Positions 15,021 through 19,445 of a DNA stretch of 19,445 nt are shown here, in pieces. Under the pieces are notes generated by a model. That model did no database searches. It saw nothing but the letters and a program-made list of their open reading frames with translations, and was not told the origin of the DNA. Numbering within the stretch: position 1 is the stretch's first letter; every line of letters starts with the position of its first letter. The stretch comes from Rhodocyclaceae bacterium UBA6160 (GTDB lineage: Bacteria > Pseudomonadota > Gammaproteobacteria > Burkholderiales > Rhodocyclaceae): positions 4,165 to 23,609 of the forward strand of contig DIUK01000119.1 of the NCBI GenBank assembly GCA_002422995.1, in the 5' to 3' direction. The position numbers and the translations under genes were made by a program.

Positions 15021-15368
15021 ATGACAACGCAACTTTCACTTTATAAAGAAATCAGTCGTTTATCGCAACGCATGGTGAATGCCGCACAAGCCAATGACTG
15101 GGATCGCCTGGTTGAACTTGAGCGCCGCGTCGTTGCGCTGCGCGACAAACTCATCGCCGCAGATGCAAGCCTGGCACTGAGCACCCCGGATTTACGCCAT
15201 AAACAGTGCCTGATCCAGCAAATTCTGGAAGATGATGCTGAAATTCGTCGCCATACTGAACCCTGGATGGAACGTATGCGCCAATATTTGGGGGCACAAA
15301 AACCACACCATGCACCAACGCCAGGCTCGCGCAGGCGAAGTGCCTCGCAATCGTCCCAAACCCCCTAG
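15021..15368 (+). CDS. fliT: Flagellar protein FliT-like export chaperone
   Basis: A 115-residue, mainly alpha-helical protein resembling the FliT family, which holds the filament cap protein FliD for flagellar export and can restrain FlhDC. Residues 1-90 match the family pattern, including the repeated acidic/basic helix around ANDWDRLVELERRVVALRDKL. The last 25 residues are Pro/Ser/Arg/Gln-rich and look disordered. No other flagellar genes are in the window, whereas fliT normally follows fliD and fliS. It is divergent from greB across 258 bp, in which I see no other gene and no convincing promoter. The assignment is by pattern recognition of a small family. Confidence 0.75.
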   Translation: MTTQLSLYKEISRLSQRMVNAAQANDWDRLVELERRVVALRDKLIAADASLALSTPDLRHKQCLIQQILEDDAEIRRHTEPWMERMRQYLGAQKPHHAPTPGSRRRSASQSSQTP

Positions 15369-15373
15369 CTTTG

Positions 15374-15398
15374 CTGCGATAACGCATTGCTATCGCAG
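15374..15398. terminator. Possible bidirectional 3' hairpin after fliT
   Basis: CTGCGATA (15374-15381) and TATCGCAG (15391-15398) form a perfect 8-bp stem with a 9-nt loop, six bases after the fliT stop. There is no U tract on either strand, so it is at best an atypical terminator or an RNA 3' end protector. Confidence 0.4.
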
Positions 15399-15516
15399 AC
15401 TAACCCACATCAACTTTCATTAACTCTTGCTAAAAATCAGCAAAATACAGGAATCTGGCAGCCAGTTATTTTTCAGCCGCACAAATTAGCCAATAGCTAC
15501 GACCAGCCCCAGCTTA

Positions 15517-16413
15517 TTACCGCTTGCTCATCGCAGTGCCCTGCCGCGCCTTGAGTGCCGCTTGATACACCGGCATCACTTGCGGCAGATTCTTCTGGAT
15601 TTCCTTGACACGATTCTCGCCTGCCGGGTGAGTTGATAACAGCTCCAAGGGGCTGCGCTTGTTAGCCTCTGTCATTTTCTTCCACAGCGTCACGCCCGCA
15701 CGAGGGTCAAATGCGGCGCGTGCGATCAAATCCAGGCCGACAATATCCGCATCGGTTTCATCACTTCTGGAAAATTTAAGCGACAGCAAGTTGCCGCCTA
15801 ACTGCAGGGCATCGGTGTAATGTCCGCCACCCAGCAACCCACCCAAAATACCCGCACCAAGCTGGGTTAACTGCCCCTTGGCGATCCGCGCACGGGCATG
15901 CTCGCGAAGCGCATGAGCAATTTCGTGCCCCATGACCATCGCTGCTTCATCATCCGTTAACTTAAGCGTATCCAAAATGCCGGTATAAAAAGCAATTTTT
16001 CCGCCGGGCATGCAAAACGCATTGATTTGTGGCGACTTCAATAAAATCACTTCCCAAGGCCAACCGCCTGCCCGGGAATTAAACCGATCCGCAACAGGAA
16101 TAATGCGTGCAGCAATGGCACGCAACCGCACCACTTGCGGATGATTATCTGGTAACAACTCACCTTTGAGCCCTGCTTGCTTCTTGATTTGCTCATATTC
16201 CGCCACAGCAGATTGTTCCAACTCAGCAGCTGGCACCAGGTTTCTCAAGCGCGATGCCTTGCCAACGGACACACCATCCGCCCAGGCAGGAGGTATCAGT
16301 AAAAAACTCAACAAACAAATCGCCGCACCTGCCGTTTTAATCCAACACTTCGCCGCGCGGCGTTGAGCCAGCGCAGAGTTTTGCCCTGACAGGTTGATTT
16401 GGCTAAATTTCAT
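15517..16413 (-). CDS. Periplasmic M48 family metallopeptidase (LoiP/YcaL-like)
   Basis: A 298-residue exported zinc protease. The signal sequence has a hydrophobic core (about 27-43) and an AWA cleavage site near residue 45. No lipobox cysteine is visible, so it is not obviously a lipoprotein as LoiP is. The zinc motif is HEIAH (163-167), with a probable third ligand E219 (SDETDADIVGL). A glycine-rich loop (GAGILGGLLGGG, about 187-198) lies between. The C-terminal STHPAGENRVKEI is typical of this branch. It lacks the TPR half of BepA, the other M48 protein here. Its ATG overlaps the rdgC stop by 4 bp (ATGA), so the two are co-transcribed and probably translationally coupled. Confidence 0.9.
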   Translation of the reverse strand: MKFSQINLSGQNSALAQRRAAKCWIKTAGAAICLLSFLLIPPAWADGVSVGKASRLRNLVPAAELEQSAVAEYEQIKKQAGLKGELLPDNHPQVVRLRAIAARIIPVADRFNSRAGGWPWEVILLKSPQINAFCMPGGKIAFYTGILDTLKLTDDEAAMVMGHEIAHALREHARARIAKGQLTQLGAGILGGLLGGGHYTDALQLGGNLLSLKFSRSDETDADIVGLDLIARAAFDPRAGVTLWKKMTEANKRSPLELLSTHPAGENRVKEIQKNLPQVMPVYQAALKARQGTAMSKR

Positions 16414-17309
16414 TCACTCTCTCCACCCAGGCTTTCGGTCAAGTTAGCTAATAGTTGCGCTAAATTGCCGCACATTAAACTAAAGTTAGCAGCAAATAAA
16501 TCATCTGCATTTTCCGCTTGGCGTTCTGCATCTTCTTTCAAAATATCCAAAACCGCCACACGCTTGATTTGCATTTGCTCAGTTAACACAAACGATACAC
16601 GGTCTTGCCAAGTAAGACTCAGCCGTGTCACTGTTTTACCGGCAACAATATGATTGCGTACATCCTCGCTATCCAAATTGTGGCGCACATATCGCACCGC
16701 AGCACGCTCTTCGGCCACAGCACGTAATTCGCAATCCCTATCTATAGAAAATCCGCTGGGCGCCGTACCTTCTGCCAACCACTGAGTCATAGCGGTTGCC
16801 GGGGCTAATTGGGTTTTCAATAGGCTCAGCGGCAATTCGCCCAGCGATAGCTTCAGTTGTTCAATGGCATCATCTGCTCGTTGGCTAGAAGCGGCATCGA
16901 CCACCAGCCAGCGATTCACTGGATCAATCCAGACGTAGGTCAAGCTGCGTTTAACAAAAGCCCGCGGGAGCAATTCCAGCGTCATTTGCTCCATCACCTC
17001 CTTGACTTGCTTGCGCCCAGGTTTATAGCCTTGAGCCGCTTCCAGATCGATCAACTTTTCTTCTGCATATTGACGCACAACAGCCGCTGGCAATAATTTT
17101 TGTTCTGTCCCCAGCGCCACGAGTTGCTGTTTTTGCTGGCTAAAAACCAACTCCTGCTCGTTACCCCGCGGAGCAACCCAGCCACGCGCCATGGTATCGG
17201 TCGCATGACAGCCAACGAAAATGCCTTTTTGCATTGCGGCGGCCAGCTCGTCGCTTGTGTATTGCCAGGTATCAGCAAGACGAAAAATCTGAAGGTTACG
17301 AAACCACAT
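16410..17309 (-). CDS. rdgC: Recombination-associated protein RdgC
   Basis: A 299-residue DNA-binding protein that forms a ring-shaped dimer and limits RecA action; found in beta- and gammaproteobacteria. Landmarks: MWFRNLQIFRL at the start, FVGCHATDTMARGWVAPRG (about 31-49), RKQVKEVMEQMTLELLPRAF (about 99-118), and the central WIDPVNRWLVVDAASSQRAD. Length agrees with the family. It has 119 bp of upstream sequence after lolA and its stop is shared with the start of the M48 peptidase gene. Confidence 0.96.
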   Translation of the reverse strand: MWFRNLQIFRLADTWQYTSDELAAAMQKGIFVGCHATDTMARGWVAPRGNEQELVFSQQKQQLVALGTEQKLLPAAVVRQYAEEKLIDLEAAQGYKPGRKQVKEVMEQMTLELLPRAFVKRSLTYVWIDPVNRWLVVDAASSQRADDAIEQLKLSLGELPLSLLKTQLAPATAMTQWLAEGTAPSGFSIDRDCELRAVAEERAAVRYVRHNLDSEDVRNHIVAGKTVTRLSLTWQDRVSFVLTEQMQIKRVAVLDILKEDAERQAENADDLFAANFSLMCGNLAQLLANLTESLGGESE

Positions 17310-17428
17310 AGCTAAGGCGCCTGAGTAATTGAAGAGGGGTAGATTTTACGCAGGCACTTGATTGAAAAGTCACTGCACAAGAATGCACGCTAACGATAAA
17401 GTTTCAGCGAACCCTTACAACACACCTA

Positions 17429-18046
17429 TCACTCTTTCAAAACATCCGCCCCTGCCGGTGGGATAAAGTGAAACTGATTCGCTTCCAGTCTCGGGTTCAT
17501 CTCGAAATGGTTAAAAACCAACAGACTAATTTGACCAAAACTGTCGTGAATCTCCATGCTGACCGGCCGATTCGCACGCATGCCAATAACCATTCGGTCA
17601 AAGCTGGCTTCCCCTCCGCGCGGCGTTGCTTCCACTAGCTCAAGACCATCGCGGGTTGGTAAATTTTTCAGGACAAAATTCTTTTCCAGCGCCTGTCCTG
17701 CTAACAAGGCAGCTGGCGTCGCCCCCAAGGCTGAACTCACTTGCTTTATCGCGACTTGATTTAATTCTGGATCAAAACTCCATAGTGTTTTTCCATCACT
17801 GATCAACAACTGCGGGTAGGGCTTATCGTATGCCCAGCGAAACTTCCCCGGCCGCTGCATGACAAAACGCCCACTCGACTCTTGCGGCTTCCGGCCAGAT
17901 TTACTCAATACAGTCTGATTGAATGTGCCACGCGCGCTACGCATCTGGGTGCCAAAATCCTTAAGCTGATCTATACCCGATGCCACACAAAATTGCGTCA
18001 AACCCATGCCTGCCGCGAAGCAGAAAGTAAGCATTATTTTTTTCAT
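17429..18046 (-). CDS. lolA: Outer-membrane lipoprotein carrier protein LolA
   Basis: A 205-residue periplasmic chaperone that accepts lipoproteins from LolCDE and carries them to LolB at the outer membrane. The signal peptide opens MKKIMLTFCFAAG, with cleavage likely after CVA or VAS (about 20-22). The mature protein shows family strands: RSARGTFNQTVLS, SSGRFVMQRPGKFRWAYD, LLISDGKTLWSFDPELNQV, and a C-terminal VFNHFEMNPRLEANQFHFIPPAGADV. I chose the ATG at 18046 because the signal peptide starts there; readings from 18097 or 18064 only add a hydrophilic lead. It normally follows ftsK directly; here alkB lies between. Confidence 0.94.
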   Translation of the reverse strand: MKKIMLTFCFAAGMGLTQFCVASGIDQLKDFGTQMRSARGTFNQTVLSKSGRKPQESSGRFVMQRPGKFRWAYDKPYPQLLISDGKTLWSFDPELNQVAIKQVSSALGATPAALLAGQALEKNFVLKNLPTRDGLELVEATPRGGEASFDRMVIGMRANRPVSMEIHDSFGQISLLVFNHFEMNPRLEANQFHFIPPAGADVLKE

Positions 18047-18155
18047 GCTGGCATTATCGCTCATGCGATTATTTATCGTTTGTCCGCGCAAGTTCACCCA
18101 GCCTCAATGACCGCTCCAGATTAAGCGCCATGCTCCGCTGAGAACCTGCATGCAC

Positions 18156-18818
18156 TCAGCCTGCCTGACGAAACGTCAGGTTAATGCGCGCATCGCCAAC
18201 CAACGTGTGACAACCCGCCTTGAGAGGCAATACGCCGTGATAGCGCAGCCGATCTTCCCCACCCCAAACCAGAATATCCCCGTGACACAAGGCCAGACGT
18301 TGCACCCGATCCGCTCGCTTCGCGCCACCCAGCAAAAAAACAGCAGGCAGGCCGAGTGAAACGGACACGATGGGGGCGTTGAAGTCGCGCTCATCTTTAT
18401 CCTGATGCAATGACATGCGCGCGCCTACGGCATAGCGGTTAATCAAGCAGGCATCCGGCATAAAGTTTGCGAATCCCGCCTCGCTTGCTGCGGTTCGCGC
18501 CAAGCTTGAAAATGAATCAGGCATCGCAGGCCAGGGATGGCTGCTTTGCGGATCACAGCGCGCATAACGATAACCTGTGGTATCCGCTACCCATCCCAAC
18601 GCCCCGCAGTTTGTCATCGCCACCGACATTGAACGACCACCGGGAATCATCATATGGCGGAACGGCGCTGCCTCGGCCATGCCGGCCAGATCAGCGAGGA
18701 TCACGGCGGCATCAGCCGTGGCGAAGCCATGCAATAGCACTGTGCCAGCACTCAGCCGCTCGATCCAGGGTTCGCGCGCATCATGCAGTTCAAACAAGTC
18801 ACCAGTGAATGCATTCAC
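18156..18818 (-). CDS. alkB: Alpha-ketoglutarate-dependent DNA/RNA dealkylase AlkB
   Basis: A 220-residue Fe(II)/2-oxoglutarate dioxygenase that removes methyl groups from 1-methyladenine and 3-methylcytosine. The iron ligands are H138 and D140 (LHQDKDE) and H194 (RYHGVLPL). The 2-oxoglutarate arginine pair is R211 and R217 in RINLTFRQAG, the family C-terminus. The start GTG at 18818 gives DLFELHDAREPW, resembling E. coli AlkB, with a weak GAGA ribosome-binding site. No ada is nearby. The final codons form a 7-bp hairpin with a 3-nt loop (CCTGACG/CGTCAGG, 18164-18180). It shares its strand with ftsK and lolA. Confidence 0.95.
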   Translation of the reverse strand: MNAFTGDLFELHDAREPWIERLSAGTVLLHGFATADAAVILADLAGMAEAAPFRHMMIPGGRSMSVAMTNCGALGWVADTTGYRYARCDPQSSHPWPAMPDSFSSLARTAASEAGFANFMPDACLINRYAVGARMSLHQDKDERDFNAPIVSVSLGLPAVFLLGGAKRADRVQRLALCHGDILVWGGEDRLRYHGVLPLKAGCHTLVGDARINLTFRQAG

Positions 18819-19062
18819 TTTTTTATCTCTTTTTCAAATTAGCCTCGCAGCAGGAAAGCACGCATAGAGATCATGGGTTAATTGTTGCACATCGTCACCC
18901 AACATAATCGCACAAACACCCAGCGCGGTATTCGCCGGATGTCGGCGCACGCTTGGCATGCACCATCACGCAGCACAATGCCGCTATTTTTCTGCCCGCC
19001 GAATTGCCAGGGGTGGTTGCTTTGGCAAGCAGCATTTGCGCGGCTTGGTTGTTTAGCGGATG
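18819..19062. other. Gene-free interval between ftsK and alkB
   Basis: I see no credible gene in these 244 bp. The only open frames are short plus-strand ones without family features. A small CGCCG/CGGCG stem (about 18935-18950) lacks a U tract. The interval probably holds the alkB promoter, which I could not define. Confidence 0.5.
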
Positions 19063-19445
19063 CTATTCAGACCGCTCCGGCGCGATGATTTCGCGGCCAC
19101 CGGCGGCGTTCATCGGCGAGACCAGCCCGGCTTGTTCCATCGCCTCGATCATGCGCGCGGCGCGGTTATAGCCGATGCGCAAATGGCGCTGCACGAGCGA
19201 GATGGAAGGACGGCGGTTTTTGAGCACAATCTCGACGGCCTGGTCATACATCGGGTCGGCTTCGGCGTTGCTGTTCGCCGTGTCACCAGCGCCGACTTCT
19301 TGCTCCTCGCCAACACTCCCCGCAAGAATGGCGTCGATATATTCTGGCGGGCCGATTTTCTTCAAGTATTCAACTACCCGGTGCACTTCATTGTCATCCA
19401 CAAACGCGCCATGCACACGCACCGGCAAGCCGGTGCCTGGCGGCA
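19063..19445 (-). CDS. ftsK: DNA translocase FtsK, C-terminal end (partial)
   Basis: The last 126 residues of the septal DNA pump that segregates chromosome termini and activates XerCD at dif. The fragment begins PPGTG and continues RVHGAFVDDNEVHRVVEYLKK, the end of the RecA-like motor. An acidic linker (about 45-63) follows, then the gamma winged-helix domain that reads KOPS (DPMYDQAVEIVLKNRRPSIS, then LRIGYNRAARMIEAMEQAGL). It ends at GREIIAPERSE. The motor and the membrane domains lie outside the right edge. Confidence 0.96.
   Translation of the reverse strand, partial: PPGTGLPVRVHGAFVDDNEVHRVVEYLKKIGPPEYIDAILAGSVGEEQEVGAGDTANSNAEADPMYDQAVEIVLKNRRPSISLVQRHLRIGYNRAARMIEAMEQAGLVSPMNAAGGREIIAPERSE

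Noticed and set aside
18882..19171. Short plus-strand open frames of 68 and 72 codons near ftsK
   Set aside because: They overlap each other and run antisense into ftsK; no ribosome-binding site and no recognisable motif.
1..19445. Mobile elements, CRISPR arrays, tRNA/rRNA genes, defence systems
   Set aside because: No transposase, integrase, direct-repeat array, cloverleaf or defence gene was seen. Gene content is chromosomal throughout.

Overview
The window looks like a chromosomal segment of a betaproteobacterium. It combines RdgC, LolA, FtsK, BepA and Cox15-type heme A synthase genes, Gram-negative envelope proteins and moderate GC content. I do not assign a genus. Nearly everything on the left is on the minus strand, so the text runs from high to low coordinates.

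Region 1 (1-10.8 kb) is an assimilatory nitrate/nitrite locus. A small ANTAR-type response regulator (NasT, 10191-10766) precedes an operon of nitrate-binding protein (nrtA), permease (nrtB), ATPase (nrtD) and an outer-membrane porin. A second unit encodes an MFS nitrate transporter and a PP2C phosphatase-Ser/Thr kinase fusion. A third begins with nirB, the assimilatory nitrite reductase large subunit, which runs off the left edge. The porin, ABC system and MFS carrier would bring nitrate across the two membranes, and NirB would reduce nitrite to ammonium.

The control of this locus is the most informative part. Each of the three units has a recognisable sigma-54 (-24/-12) promoter with NtrC-type GCAC-N7-GNGC elements about 60-150 bp upstream. 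The nrt operon also has a textbook ANTAR antitermination leader. Two tandem hairpins with hexaloops AACGGC and AACGGT fit the AxxGxx rule, and the second hairpin overlaps the 5' arm of a 16-bp intrinsic terminator with a U tract. NasT, encoded just upstream, is the obvious ligand. The sequence therefore suggests two-level control: NtrC/sigma-54 for nitrogen limitation, then NasT for nitrate. The usual partner nasS is not adjacent. The nrt and transporter promoters also share an unexplained spaced motif, and the transporter core promoter sits in a perfect 13-bp dyad.

Region 2 (10.8-15.5 kb) holds unrelated housekeeping genes: bepA (OM protein quality-control protease), then moaC (molybdenum cofactor) and cox15 (heme A synthase) on the plus strand, greB (transcript cleavage factor) on the minus strand, and an isolated fliT-like flagellar chaperone gene.

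Region 3 (15.5-19.4 kb, minus strand) reads ftsK (C-terminal end only), alkB, lolA, rdgC and a second M48 metallopeptidase that overlaps rdgC by 4 bp. No RNA genes, insertion sequences, CRISPR arrays or prophage genes were seen.
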